Made by a program: the position numbers and the translations under genes. Positions 44,408 to 58,000 of a stretch of 64,000 nt of DNA are shown piece by piece (within the stretch, counting starts at the first letter, position 1; the number at the start of each line of letters is the position of its first letter). Source of the stretch: Thinopyrum elongatum. Its lineage: Eukaryota; Streptophyta; Magnoliopsida; Poales; Poaceae. Location of the stretch: contig CM022302.1 of the NCBI GenBank assembly GCA_011799875.1, positions 521,964,560-522,028,559 on the forward strand, read 5' to 3'. The notes under the pieces are model-generated. The model had not been told where the DNA came from. It ran no database searches and saw only the letters and a list, made by a program, of their open reading frames with translations.

Positions 44408-44616
44408 ACTTTTATGATCTGATTCAATTTGCCTCGGTATGCCGAGTGATCTTGTAACCGTAAAACTCCTTCGGGCCTGATGCCCGAGTACTTTAAACTC
44501 CTTCGTCTGAACTTTTATGATCCGATTCAATTTGCCTCGGTATGCCGAGTGATCTTGTAACCGTAAAACTTCTTCGGGCCTGATGCCCGAATACTTTAAG
44601 CTCCTTCGTCCGAACT
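44408..44616 (+). repeat. 103-bp tandem duplication after the antisense gene
   Basis: Two copies of a unit starting CTTTTATGATCTGATTCAAT and containing GCCTCGGTATGCCGAGTGAT, a small hairpin. It starts about 6 bp after the stop codon of the antisense gene and may hold its 3' end signals. Confidence 0.85.
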
Positions 44617-44751
44617 TAGTTTGCCCTTAAATATGCTTGTTTTTATTTCCGAGTGGAACTTGTATCTTCACTCAGAACAGATGCAGTTCTGAGGAGAGGA
44701 TCGTGGATGACCTGCACCTCGTCATCCTTGCAGATTAGGATGGAGTGTGTT

Positions 44752-45057
44752 TTACACTTAGGCGAGTATAGGACCGCAGCTAAGCCCTCGAATGAGAGGG
44801 TTGCTCATCACTCGGTAGGATTTTACAAACTTAGGCGAGTACAGGACTGCAGCTAAGCCCCCGAGTGAGAGGATTGCTCATCACTCGGAAGGATTTTACA
44901 AACTTAGGCGAGTACAGGACTGCAGCTAAGCCCCGAGTGAGAGGATTGCTCATCACTCGGAAGGATTTTACAAACTTAGGCGAGTACAGGACTGCAGCTA
45001 AGCCCCGAGTGAGAGGATTGCTCATCACTCGGAAGGATTTTACAAACTTAGGCGAGT
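44752..45057 (+). repeat. 72-73-bp tandem array, short version (copy A)
   Basis: About four copies of a unit with GGCGAGTACAGGACTGCAGC and GAGTGAGAGGATTGCTCATC. The last passes into CACTA sequence at GGCGAGTAAAAGGGCG. Copy B has about 21 units. Confidence 0.9.
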
Positions 45058-45339
45058 AAAAGGGCGAACATATGGTAGAAACAGGACACGAATGGCCAAT
45101 CTCTTCGCTAGATAAATAGGGAACGTGTCATGATTATTGAAGAAGGATGGTGGGGAACACCAACTCGAACTGCAAGACATTGCACCAAATCATTCGCTAA
45201 CTTTGGTATGATTTCTGGATCGATTACCTTCTGAGAGATGCATGAGGTAATGCACATAGTCGCAAATGGCTAATCCGAAGTTTTCCGGTTAGAGCCTCCT
45301 CAATGCACCGGAAGTCAGTTGCGTCATATCAGTTGGCAG

Positions 45340-46816
45340 TCATGAGAGACTTAGGTTCGGAATCTTTTTTCTCGTGCCATATTTATATTGCCTTTTAGAT
45401 TCGACGAGAAACAGACCGGTAACCTTCATATGCGCAGGCATCAAAGAAGATTGCCTTCTCATTCTGGTAAGAGCGTAGCTGGCATGACCCTGATGTATGC
45501 CGTCTTTCCGTGCATACGTTGCTGGTCCTCCGTGCCTCCGGTGTATCTTTTGTCTTCCATACACGCCCAGAAGCCTAGCAGCGGTTTCACGCAAAGATCT
45601 TCGTCACATGCATCACGTCGATTGCAGAGCGGCCCTCTAGTCTATCCAATAGGGTAGGCCCAAATATAGATTTCTTCGTCCACATGGGTGCGCGTCTCTC
45701 AGCGTCATGCAGAACAATTGTCTGCCAGACTCTTTCAAGATTACTTTTTAAATCCTTGACCATATCAAGTATATCAACGACGTACGGTGGGAGGTCTCTT
45801 CGGTGATCTGCCTCACCTTTGAAATGCTTGCTTCCGTCTCTTACGGGATGCCTTGTCGGAAGAAATCGACGATTTCCAGTACACATTCTTCTTACAATGT
45901 ACAATACTGTCGGTATCATCTAAAGTGCGTGCATGCAGGCGTATACCTTGTTTATCTGTCCTGAAAGGTACTGGAGTAGGCCAATCTTGATGCTGCGACA
46001 AACAGCAACGCATGTAGGTCAAATTCCTCCTGATTGTTGCTCATCCCACGCACGTACACCTTTTTCATTCCACAGCGTAAGAGTTCTTCACTAATGACCT
46101 TAGGTTACACATCAATGTCGGTTGTCGGGTTGCTTAGGGGCCTTGGATGAGCACTGGCATCATAATGAACTTCGCTTCATGCACAACCAAGGAGGAACGG
46201 TTATACATACATAGAGTCACAGGCAAGGTGCTATGATTGCTGCTTGCCTCCCAAAAGGATTATATGCCATCTGCACTTAGACCAAACCATACGTTCCTTG
46301 CGTATCTGCAAAGTCCTCCCATTTCTTTTGTTTTTCTCCACTGCGACCAGTCAGGCGGGTACTCTCAATTCCCGTCTTTCTTACGGCTTCTTTGTGCCAT
46401 CGCATCAACTTGGCATGCTCTTTGTTTTGGAACAAATGTTTCAACCGTGTGTATTATAGGAGCATACCAATTCACCTTGGCAGAAATCTTCTTCTGGGGC
46501 GTGCTCACAATCAACACAGGGTTCATCACGGCTGGATCTTATAGCGCATTGCACCGTATACCGGGCATGCATTCAAATCCTCGTACTCACTGCGGTAGAA
46601 GAATGCAGTCATTAGGGCATGTATGTATCTCTGCACCTCTAATCCTAGATGGCAGACAACCTTGCTTTGCTTCGTACGTACTGCGGCAATCGTGTCCTTT
46701 GGAAGCATCTTCTTTACATTTCTCAGACTTTTTAAATCCCTTGTCAGATACACCATTCTCTGCCTTCCATTACAGCAATTCCAGTGTGATGCCCAACTTT
46801 TTCTTGTCAGCTTCAC
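45340..46816 (-). pseudogene. CACTA transposase (TNP2-like), degenerate
   Basis: Minus-strand fragments in order from 46816: EYEDLNACPVYGAMRYKIQP, a stretch with LMRWHKEA- and DWSQWRK-like remains near 46350-46450, FGRQ- and SLVVHEAKFIMMPVLIQG-like remains near 46160-46300, then TGNRRFLPTRHPVRDGSKHF, PMWTKKSIFGPTLLDRL and RSAIDVMHVTKIF, ending with GVYGRQKIH near 45560. These are landmarks of plant CACTA transposases, which cut the CACTA ends. Frameshifts and stops are frequent, so no active enzyme can be made. Confidence 0.85.
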
Positions 46817-48130
46817 ATTGGGTACAACAATTTCTTGTCAGCTTTCCCCATTGTTGTACCATCGTATTCAGGGAACCCATGGCCGGTAGCTGTCGTCATC
46901 TCTTCTTCTTCATTTTCTCTTGATTAGGACCCCTCTTTCTCCGTGCTTGGCCCAACACATTTACAGAGGACATGAACCGACTCAAACAGGTGGACGTGAT
47001 GGTTCTTGCGTTAGAGTAATTTCGATCATTCTTACAGCTAGCAGGACAACACATAAAACCACCGCCCGCTTGTTTGCCTCAGCCGCAAGCAGAAAAGTAT
47101 GCAGCCATTAATGAACGGGAGAGCATCGGTCACTCGACATCCATTGCCGCTCATCTTCATTACAACAACCACCAAAAAGACCAAATTAATATAAGTTCAT
47201 ATATAAATCATTCACACTTATTCTCATAAAACAACATACAAACTCTCTAGCTATGCATTTAAATGCAACAACAAAGCGATCAAGATCGCAACTAGTAACA
47301 ATGATCCAACAGCATAATGTTATCAAGCCTCATATCAATGCATACTTTCTAATCTGTCTAATCTTCAGCGCATTTTATCCACTTGATCTTGTGATCATCG
47401 CGACATCGGCAACATGCAACTCCAATTCCATCTTCTCCTCCTCAATCTTTTCAATTTTTTCTTCAGTAATTATTTCTTTTTCAACTAAATTTAACCTCTC
47501 GACAAGAGGGTCGGTCGGAATTTTCGGTTCACATACCTCCTAGATAAAATATCTATGTTCAACTTGAGGGCATAATTTGTCATAAACATGAAATGCAACA
47601 AATAGTTATAAAAGAGAAATATACCACATCCGAATCATAAACCGGACGAGGGCCGACGGGGACGGATATCAAACCATGCCACATATGTATAACAACACGT
47701 AGGAGAAAATAATACAAGTAACTATCTAAATCACACAAACATGATTTTTTTTAATAAAAAGGATAAGAACAAGAGGCTCACCAAGGTGGTGCCGGCGACG
47801 GGACGGTGCGGGAGCGATCGACATTGGTTAGGACGGGACGGGAAGGCACTAAGTAAACTAACCTACACAGCAAACTAAGCATATTTAATTGAGCTCAAAT
47901 TGCATATAAATCAAATAACTACCAAATATAAATACTTCCCAAACTAAAACCCACAATCACTATATTATAGAGCTTGCAAGAGCTAATCTAGCAATGAGAG
48001 ATGAAAGGACAAAAGTTGCTAACCTTTGTGAACACTTGGATGGATGGGGTGCCTTCAAACCTTGACAATTTTTTACAAAAATGGAGGATGAGCTCGAGCA
48101 AGAGGGAAGAATAGAGGAGAGGAACAGGGG
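46817..48130. other. CACTA internal non-coding region
   Basis: No clear exon. In minus sense, about 47980-48130 resembles the leader before CACTA transposase genes, but I cannot place a start. The rest is AT-rich. Confidence 0.45.
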
Positions 48131-48459
48131 AGAATAGAGAGCTCGGAGAGACGAAGGGTTTATATAGTGCATCTTAGTCCCGCGTTCGTGGACACAAACC
48201 GGGACTAGAGGAACCTCCTCTAGTCCCGGTTCGTGACACAACCGGGACTAAAGGTGCTATGGGGCCTCAGCCTGAACACCAGCCTGCCACCACCCTTTAG
48301 TCCCGGTTCGTGTCATGAACTGGTACTAGAGGTTCAACATGAACCGGGACTAATGATTCCCGCCCCTAGCCGTTGGAACCGGCACACTGGTCACATAGTA
48401 CCGGTCCGTTTACAAACCGGGACTAATGTGGCTCCGTAAATATGTTTTTTCTACTAGTG
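48131..48459. repeat. CACTA right subterminal repeats and terminus
   Basis: At least eight TAGTCCCGGTT or AACCGGGACTA words in both orientations lead to the CACTA end at 48459. These are likely transposase binding sites. Confidence 0.85.
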
Positions 48460-48588
48460 CAAAAAGAAAAATAGGGACTAAAAGTGAACTGCGTTGGACC
48501 CCTCTCACAAGAATAGCCAATCATATAAAGTCCACTGCTAGCACATCACTTCTTCTGCCAAATGCTTTTCCTACATTACGGTTTCAAA
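48460..48588. other. Right flank of the CACTA element
   Basis: Starts with the CAA target duplication. It is about 130 bp of unique sequence before copy B begins in the middle of the word AAACTGCCAGCG. Confidence 0.6.
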
Positions 48589-50576
48589 CTGCCAGCGTTA
48601 GTCATATATGTGAATTGAATTTTTCTAAGATGGACATGTAAAACGTCTAGGTGAATTAGCCAAAGCTGATAGCACAAATAATAATACCTGATAGCACAAA
48701 CAAAATCAAACCCTGATAGCAAAGAAAATATGATCAAAGAGTAACGAGGAATAAATATGTAAAAATTAATGCTATCTATCTGACTGTCTAAGCAGTTCAT
48801 CTAGAGGACAGACACCAGCAGGTGAAACGAACCTGAAGTTGTACATAATTCATCAGACAGCTAGTAGGATGCATTATGATGTAATTCTCTCTGAAAGAGG
48901 CTCCAATCCAATCCAAAACCTGAAATCAAAATGACAATGTTGACATATCGAAAAATTTCTGACAGAGGACCATCACAGTTTGAGGCTTTATAACGATGCT
49001 CAACTTCCAGCACTAATACTTTCAGTTGTATTGTTGAAAAGAATCAATAAAATAAATTATGTACCTGTAACTAATCTGACACACAAATGGCCTTGTCAAC
49101 GGCAGTGATTCTAACACTGAGTGTTAGGTTCCATGTGCAGATGCCAAGCTTTCTGTCTGGCTACATTGGTCGTCGACTAAATCCGTCGTGATATTTCATG
49201 GCCTCTGATAGACCGAACTGGAAGGTAGGAAGCTCGATCAGGGCGACCACCGTCGGAAACTAAGAAAGTGCAAAAAGATCCGCGAGTACAAATCAACAAA
49301 CAGTAAAGCAAAATGGTTGCCACATATCTGTCGCAATATGAAATGGATGTCGTGCCCCGAACATCGATTCTAAAGAAAATTAAAACAAGGTGCGATGATG
49401 GGCATTTGATGCAAAGATGATGTTGTGCCTGCCACCTGCTAGCGAATGACTAGACTCTAATGAAACTGAACACAAGGTATCGACGAAGGATTCGCCGGGG
49501 AGAAGGGAACTGAGGGACATCATCGTGTAGGCTTGTGGGTCTAGGCTGGCAGTTTGGTGGGGTCGGGCGTGGAGCTGCTGGTAAGCTCAGTACGTATTGT
49601 ATTGTAATCTAACCTGTGTGTTGCCGCTAAGAAATGGACCTCTGACCGAACCTGCTTTCAATTCCTCTACCCACTTGCAGCCTGTTGACTTGTTGATTGG
49701 ATCCCGTGCGTCAATCCATTTGATTTTCACATCGCATAGGATCAAGAACTACCCAGACTTCTTTTTGGTGTGATCTGCCAAAAAGCCTCGATGGACTGAA
49801 GAATGATCTTTTTCCTGTAAAAGAACAGCCACTTGGAATTAACAAATAGACCGAGACTCCTGTTCCGTTTCATCCAAGGATTCGAACCATTAGCTTCCGA
49901 AGCAAGCTTTCATCCAACAACATGCCTTCTTCCTTGCCATCATAGTGGATCCAGTGATGGGGATGCGACGTTGGTCTCGTCACTGGCACTGCGCACATGA
50001 TCGTGCCGCAATGACGGGGCAGCGGCACAGGCAGGACGGCGATAGAGAAAAGGAGCTGGAGGTGGAGGGTGGGGAACAACGACGGCGGTAGGTTTGAGGT
50101 CATACGTCGCAGCGGCGGCGTCGGTGGCGATGTACAGGTGACGGAGGCGGCCCTGTGGGACCCTATAGGAGAGGAAGGAGAGGAGAGACAGAGGACTCGG
50201 GTATGGAGCGATTCCCTCGGGCAGGCAAAAAGAAAACCGGTAAAAATCGGGAACGATAGGAGTGGGGCATCGGCTTGAAAAAAATGGTGGGGCAGCTGGT
50301 GATGTGTTTCGTGGGTTGGCAAACGAACGATGTACGGACTGTGACATTAGGAGTAGAGATTTGTTTTAACCCACACAACATGATAACGAGTGGGGCATTG
50401 TTCTCTAGATGATCTAGATCAACAATCAGACTGAATATACATAATCTATACTAAGAAAATGGAATCAACAATTAGATAGGTACGGCCAACCTGATGCCAG
50501 CATAGCTACACATGTAGAAATCAAATCTTGCAAGTATATAAACCATCACATTTGTTAGAACGTTAGCATATCCCAA

Positions 50577-50990
50577 CACAGTGCAGAATCGAGCTTTAGT
50601 CCCGTTCGTAAAGACCTTTAATGCCGGTTCTGCAACCGGCACTAAAGGGTGGGGACTAAAGCCCCCCCCCCCCCCCCTTAGTGCTGGTTCGTCACTAACC
50701 GGGACCAAAGGCCCACACGTGGCACGAGCCCGCGCCGGGGGCCGGGGGCCTTTAGTCTCGGTTGGTTACACCAACCGGACTAAAGGTTTAGGGGTTTATG
50801 GTTTATTTTTCTTTTAATTTTGTGTTTTTCATTTAATTCTTTTTCATTTCAAACATATTTTACGCTACACATATTGTACACGTTATGCATATATATAAAT
50901 AGAATTTCGTCAGAACCGATCATATATATATCATGAATTTCTCGCACGATCATTCACATAACACACATATATATACAATTTGGTATATTC
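50577..50990. mobile_element. CACTA left end, copy B
   Basis: Counterpart of 34737-35159. The terminus reads CACAGTGCAGAATC, with the T of CACTAG lost. Confidence 0.8.
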
Positions 50991-50991
50991 T

Positions 50992-51565
50992 TGTGGTTCT
51001 AAGTCTGACAGTAGAATAGGGTAGGTATGAGGGGCAAGATCCTAGCTACGATGAGGTTGTGCACGCGAGATTTACGAGTTCAGGCCCTTCTCGGAGGAAG
51101 TAACAGCCCTACGTCTCGGTGCCCGGAGGCTCGGTCGATTGAATTAGCGTGAAGTTACAGGGTGCGAACCCTTGTGCCAGTGGAGGGGGGTGGCTTATAT
51201 AGAGTGCGCCAGAACCCAGCCGTCCCATGTTACAAGGGGTTCAATGTTCATAAAAACAGGACGTTACTGATAACGCCAGCAATAAAGGCAAATAAATGAT
51301 CATTAAGACTACGGAGTGAACGCCTGACCATTGCCATCCTGAGTGACCTTAGATCTTCTGTCTTCCGAGTGGTTTCTGATGTGGTCGAATGAGTACACCC
51401 CGCTCGAATGGAATTGGGTTATCCGAGTGAACTGTTGGTCAAGTGGGTTGCACGTTGTGGTGATTTCAGTCGGTAGATGATGCTATCCTTTGAATGTCTT
51501 GGCCTTAGAGCAGTGTCCTCGGGGAAGGGTGTCTAGGTCAGGCCTATTACCCTACCCTAGGTACA
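50992..51565 (-). repeat. LTR of the Tat-type gypsy (copy B)
   Basis: Counterpart of 35160-35741 with a few deletions. The limits have the same uncertainty as copy A. Confidence 0.5.
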
Positions 51566-52098
51566 TGTCTTCGTCATTAGCCCCCGAATGGATCTGGGTC
51601 CGAGTGGAGAAGGGGTTGAAGATGGTTCCGACCCGATTTATATGCTTCCGAGGCATTCTACCTGGGCCGGGATCTTTGTAAAAACTTCAACTCATTTCAG
51701 TGCCTCGGTCCATTCAGGGTCGTCGTGATTTTTGCTGATAAGCTCTAAGTGTTGGTATGGGATAAAATCCTCGGCGCCATTGGTACGCTACCGCTTTCCG
51801 GATCTCACGGGATTCGAAATTTGGAGAAGCGCGCGGGACGGAGAGTACCGCAGTAAACGGAGCGGGTTAGGCAGGAACGCTCGATTCTCGCACCACCTTT
51901 TTCGCCACGTACCAGGCGCGACTGTTGCGGGATTTGACTGGATTGCCTGGGCCCACAAGTCAGCACTGGGAGCAGGCCCATATAAGGCGTCGGGGCCGAT
52001 GAGCCTGGCACTGTGCTCCCCATCCCCTTCCTCTTCTCCTGTTCACCACACATTGCCGCCACCTTCGACGCCGCCGCCCGTCCGAGCGCAGCCTGCCG

Positions 52099-55000
52099 AT
52101 GGGGAAGGAGAAGATGGCGGCCTGGAGCGTGCGAGAAAGCGACGGCGGCAGCGAAGGGCAAGAAGACGAGTGGGGTGGATCGTCGTCGAGATGGGCCTGC
52201 CGCTGGCTGGATCAGGGCGATTGGATTCGCCATGATTCAGCAGAGGATATGGAGTTGGTCGAGGGGGGCTTGATCGCTCATGGATCCTGGAGGCTGCCAG
52301 GTGATGAGACCAGCCGCAGCGCAGGAGGGTGGTGCGTCCTCCTCGCGACCATGTCGACCGTGGTTTTTCTCTGCCCCCTCATCCTTTTTCCAGGTTTTCT
52401 GACCTTTTTTGGGGCCCAACTTCATCACTTTTCTCCGAACACCATCACATACTCGCTGCGTTTGTCTCCATGTGTGAGAATTTCCTGGGTTGTCGACCGC
52501 ATTGGGGTCTCTTCAAACACATCTTTACTTGCCGCTCACAGTCTGTGAAAAAGGCCAATCCGAGTGATGAGAGGACGCACGTGATCCAGATGTGCGGAGT
52601 CTAGGGATCCAGATGAGAGGAAAAAGCACTTTTCCGCCTAGGACTCTTCCCGATTCGGTCAGAGGGTGGAAGTCGACCTGGTTTTTTGTAAGGAAAACCA
52701 ACTCTGGTCAGTCGACTGGCCTTCCCCTTTACCATGGGGCGAATTGAAAAGCCCTCTCCCATGAAAGTGACTCCAGCAGAAAAGGCGGAGGTGAATATGT
52801 TGGTTGAACGCGTAATCCAACTTGTCCGCGATGGTGTGACCGGCATGGATTTGCTAGAGGTGTTTCTCACTCGCCGCATCCAGCCGTCCAGGCCGGCGAT
52901 CATCCTATGTGGATGTACTCGGGCACCGATGATTTGCTCGGATCCACCTGGAGGAAAGTTGCCGAGGAGATGGTGGCACAGTGGTCGCAGGGCATTACCA
53001 GAAACAAAGACACACCCCAGGGGGTCCAGGAGAATTCCGCCACTTGGCGCTGATAACGAACCAGACAAGGTCAGACCTTCGACGTCGAGTGCTTTTATCT
53101 AATTTGTAAACTGTCTTGGAACCGACTGATGCTTGTTCGACTTCTGCTTCGCAGATATATACTGAGATGTACTCGATGCCCAACGGGGAGAGATCAAGAA
53201 GGAGAAGAGAGGGAGGCGACAGCGGCGACTGGAACTTCCGATGGGGAGAGTGATGAAGAGCACGAAAACTCGAGCAGTGATGAGGAGGTCGATTCTCCAC
53301 CTCGCGCGGAAAAGCGTTCCAAGCAAAAGCACGACCCAGCAAGTATCGAGGCAAGGTGGCAGCACCGACTGGACAGACTTCGAAGCGCACTCGGAAATCT
53401 TCTCCGGTGCCGACTGAGAAGGCTCCGAAGCAGCTCAAGACCGCGGTCAAAGCCACGGAAGGCTTTGCCCAAGATCATGGTGGCGTTCCCGTCGCCTCCG
53501 CGTAATGTTCGTTTCACCCTTGTTCCAAGAATTATATCAGTTGTCGACCCATTCACTTGCTTGACGCCGTGAACCTTGAGATTTGCAGCGCTGCTACCTC
53601 CGGGACTTCTGCTTACCAAGATGATGGTGACGAGGAGATGGAGGACGCGGTCACATCCAAAGCGGGTATGACCCTGTTATCTCGTCTTTTCTTTGCTAGC
53701 CGATTCTACAGTGACTGAACTCGTGGTCGATTCTTTGCAGTCCGCAAAATGTTATGTAACTTCAAGACGATGATGAAGATGAGCCACAGAAACTCATGGG
53801 TAGGAGGAGCAGGACCTCGGTCAAGAAGGTACCAGCTAGCAAGACGCCTCAGTCGACGCCGGCGACGGAACCAGCTATCCAGCAATCCGGGGACTTCAAC
53901 CGTGCCTCCGTTACTTTTGCGAATTCCTTGTCGAGTGTTCGTCCTATCGTTGACTGTGCCGGCCCTTGCTTCGTCTGTCCAACTTCATGCCTCGAGCTAT
54001 CAAGCTACTGCAACTGATACCAGACTGCACCTCCCACCGCCATCACGTCCCAGAAGACCAAGTGAGTGCTGCCAAGGAGGCTATACGCTAGGCTGGCGTT
54101 ATGATGGAGCAGAGAAGGTGGTGCGCGAGGCCAGTCAAGCTGCTATGATGCCAGCTCAGCACTTCAGGCCAATGTCCAGGTTAGCTTACTTCCGACTGAA
54201 CTCATCTTGACGCTTGTTCTGTTAGGATATGATATTTAGAAATTGTGCTTTATTCGCAAGAGTCCGTGGATGAGTGTGTTTGGAACCTTAATTGCACACC
54301 CATTGTCAATCTGCACACCCACTGGGTGTTTTAATTTTGTTGAGTAGTTTTTCTACTTGAGTCGACTAGGTTGTGCTGATTGAACCTCTGAACCAGGGGG
54401 CACGCTGAGTGCACCCACTGGGTGTAGTCCCCGAGACCGCCGTCGAAGTTTGATTTGGCGGGGGTTTTGAACAGAGCTTTTCCACTCGGTCGGGCAGATC
54501 ATGCCGAGTGGAACCTTTACCAGTGGGGGCACGCTGAGTGCCCCACTAGGTGTAGTCCGAGACCGTAGTCGAGCGGGCAGTCGGCTATGGTCTGAGTTTT
54601 TTTTTTTGACTGGACGGACCAAGTCGATTGAAAAAGTCGGACCAGTGGGGGCAACGCTGAGTGCACCCACTGGGTGTAGTCCCCGAGACTTTGGCGAATG
54701 TTTGATTCGGCAGTAGTCTTAGAACTATTTGAACTTGCTACTTTATTGTTTGGAGTGTAACCACCCCAGTGGTTACCTACAGTAATCACCCTTTTGATTT
54801 GCCAAGTCAGCATGATCAACAGTGCATGATCATTATTTGCATCATATTGCATTTCAACTTCTAAGTCAAATTCAAAATTTTAATGAAAGTGAAAATAAAA
54901 GTTGTTCAAACACATAAACTAAAATGTCAGATAAATACAAATATTCAGAGGTTTCAAAATTGAAACCAACATCATGGAATTGGAAATGACTCGAACAACC

Positions 55001-58000
55001 TCAAAGAGTGGATAAAGATAATATTTAATAACCATTTATTAAATCTAAAATAAATATGAAATTATATTTTGTCCAAACTAATTTTAGGTGTTAGGGAATA
55101 ATACACTGGTATATGAACTAGGTCTCATGTTTTACAAAAACCATTTTGAGGCCCTAGCTATTTACTAACACGAGAAAGAGAATAAATAAAAAATAATAAT
55201 AATAAAAATTAGAGAAAGGACCCCTCTTTTCCCCACCGGGCCTCAACCCCGCGGCCCAGTCGGCCACCCACAGGCCGGCCCACCCCGTTGCCTCCTTATC
55301 CCTCCCACTCCAGAACCCTAACCCTCACCCCACTCCTTGCTCCACTTCCCCGATCTGGATCGGGGGCTGCGACCCCGTCGCCGCCGCTATCGCCGGGGCC
55401 GCCCCTCTCGGTCTCCTCCGCCTTCCTCTCCTGCGCGGCACCCGCCTGAAGCCTCGGTCGACTCGTCGCCGGCGACGCCATGCCCGTCGTCGCACCACCA
55501 CATCGCCGACCACCTCGGCAGACGCATCCGTCGTCGACCTCGCGCCGTCGTCCCCGTCGTCCTCCCCACGCCCCGCCTGCAAGACCCTAGGCCCGCGTGA
55601 GTCCGATCCTCCTCTCTCCCTGTTCCCCGCTCGCCCATCGACCGCGTCCCGCGCCTAGGGCCAGCCGACGGCGCTCTCTGCTCCCGCTTCCCCTCGCTAG
55701 CGCAACGCGGTCCAGTGCTTGCACGCACGCCTCGACCGCGCCCTGCACCTCGAGCTGCTGCTCCGCCGCGCCCTGCCTCGCTCCGGGCCGCGCTCGTCGC
55801 GCCCGCGACCTCTTGTGGCCGGCTGGAGTTCTGCTCCCTGCGCCTGCTCCACTCCCTCTGCACCTGGCCGCACCCACCTGCGCCCAGCCACGCATGCCCG
55901 CTCTCGCCGCCGCAACCGCAGCTCGCCCGCTGGCCGCACGTTGGCGCCCGCGTGCGTCCCCGCAGCCGCGCGCTGACCTCGCCCGCGCCACGCGGTCGTG
56001 CCGGCCGCGCGGTTCTGTGCGCCACGCCCGGCCCGCCCTGAACGGTCGCCCGCGCCGCCCACTGTGTGCGAGCGCCGCCCTTCCTCGCCCCGCGGCAGGG
56101 CGCCTGTGGCCGCCGGTGCCCGTAGCTCCCCGCGCCCGGCGCTGCTTCCGCCGTCGCCGGCCATCGAGGCTGGGGTGCTGCCCTCGCCTTCGTGGCCTCG
56201 GGTGCGAGCACCCGACCTGTACGCCCGTTCGCCCGAACCCGCTATGGCCTATGGGCCAATGACATATGGGCCCCGCCCCGAAAAACGGTTTAAAGTAAAT
56301 GAAAATAAAATGTAAATAATAAAAATAATTAGTTAATTATTTAATTATTAGTGGATTAATTAGTTTATTAACTCTGATTAGGTTAATCTAATTAATTAAC
56401 TAGTTTAACTAAGCAGTAATTATTAACTTAAACCCTAATGACTGTGACATCAGCATGATGTCATGCTGATGTCATCAGTTACTATTCTGGATAATTCGAA
56501 ATTAAATAATAAAAATAAATTCCAGAAATTAATAAAATCTTTAGAAAATCATATAAAATAAACCGTAACTCCGATGAAAATACTTTCTCATGAAAGTTGC
56601 TCAGAAAGACGAGACGAATCTGAATACGCGCTCCGTTCGTCCGTCACGCGTCCCTAACTATCCGAACTTGCAACCGTTCCCCTCTTATCCTCTGTCCGAT
56701 ATTCCAAAGACCCGGAAATATCGTCAGATATTCTCCCGCTCCGTCTGTTACGTGTGATGCTGCGTTAGACTACCCCTAGACACCGTGTATCGTATTTGTC
56801 ATGCTCATGTTTGCTCTATATTTATACTGTTTCCTCCCCCTCTTCTCTCCGGTAGCCCCGACCCCGACGTCGTCCCCGAGACCGACGCAGCTCCGGATCC
56901 CGAAGACACCATAGACGACCTTGCCCTTGCCGCCGAACAACCAGGCAAGCCCCCCCCCCCCCCCCCTTTTGATCATCCCGATATCGCCCATTCTATTTCC
57001 CATGCTTGCATTAGATTGCTGTACTACTGCTTTACCTATTCTGATGCATAGCCTGTTCATTGTAACGCTGTTGATAATTACCTACATATCCTAAACTGTT
57101 TAGTTAGGCTGGGTAGAGACCTATTAGGGACCCCACTTATCCCGACTGCCGCGCAGGATGTCAGAAGACCGATCAACGGGATTGAAGACCAGGCCCCGAC
57201 ACGCCACATCACCCCCTTAGTTGTAACGACACTGCAGCGTTACTATCGAGTGCCGAGGGTGAAACCTCTTGTAGCACTTCTGATGTAACTTGTAGATTAG
57301 CTATTCGGTCGTGGTCATCGAGGGTGATTCCTCCTTCACACCGCTTCCGATAACGACACCGTCGTACAACACCTCAGTGTGAACCCAGCGAGGGTGATTC
57401 CTCCGAGTTCTCCTTGACGATTACATCGAGTAGGATCCAACGAGGGTGATACCTCGTTCCCCTGATGTATGGACACACGGATAATTTTACACTGTTACTT
57501 GGATAGGGGGTCGGCCCTGAGGGGTACCCGCGTGGCCTGAGAGGCGTGTGTTGTGAAGGCGGGTTGCCTGTATGGTGCCCGAGTGTTGGATACGAGGCGT
57601 GGCCGGGCATTCTTGGCCCTTGCCGCAAGTCCTCGAGACGGGGCGACGGGGTCACATCTTGTGAGTCTCTGCTCGTTTCCGCAAGCCCTAGACCATTTAC
57701 GATTTGGATATTTGATCGAGCAGGCCTCTGGTCTGATAGCACTAACCCTCACGTGGGCATAAGTGGCGTTCTGCATCGTATGCATCAGCCGAAAACTTGT
57801 CAGACGTCCAGTTCAGCACTGCGGGCGGGCTGGGCCGGCACCATCCTGAGGGGTGGAGCTGGTTCGCCCGGCACGCAACGACCCGGAGGGCGAGGGGCGA
57901 TGGCCAAGACCCCCTTGCGCTTAGGATGTAGACCGGCGGGGACCTCTCTGCTGAGTTGTAGGTAGGGTTGCGATGGTTCGTTTGGCCGAGGCGGGCATGA

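Larger units (their letters stand above)
32695..44751 (+). repeat. Copy A of a 12-kb direct duplication
   Basis: This stretch is repeated in the same order and orientation at 48589-60298. Copy A keeps open frames, such as the 298-codon exon at 36435-37289. Copy B is riddled with single-base losses. Copy A is therefore the better version. Confidence 0.95.
35160..45057 (-). mobile_element. Tat-lineage Ty3/gypsy element, partial (copy A)
   Basis: Contains one LTR (35160-35741), an antisense spliced gene (36294-44402) and a short tandem array (44752-45057). It then passes straight into CACTA sequence. Pol and the second LTR are missing here, whereas copy B continues into pol at 61938-64000. The element is therefore either truly truncated or, more likely, collapsed in assembly. 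Confidence 0.75.
34737..48459. mobile_element. CACTA (En/Spm) transposon with nested gypsy
   Basis: Left end CACTAGTGCAGAATCGAGC at 34737; right end, reversed, CACTAGTAGAAAAAACATAT at 48459. The flanking trinucleotide is CAA on both sides (34734-34736 and 48460-48462). Subterminal regions carry many TAGTCCCGGTT/AACCGGGACTA words (34757-34950 and 48175-48425), typical of Triticeae CACTA elements. A broken transposase lies at 45340-46816 on the minus strand. Most of the left half is a Tat-type gypsy insertion. Confidence 0.85.

Noticed and set aside
44865..45059. Open frame encoding a 24-residue repeat protein
   Set aside because: It arises because the tandem unit is 72 bp, a multiple of three. 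The same happens on the other strand, and it sits in a known satellite-prone part of Tat elements.
46237..46923. 228-codon plus-strand frame
   Set aside because: It is the antisense shadow of the degenerate CACTA transposase read on the minus strand.
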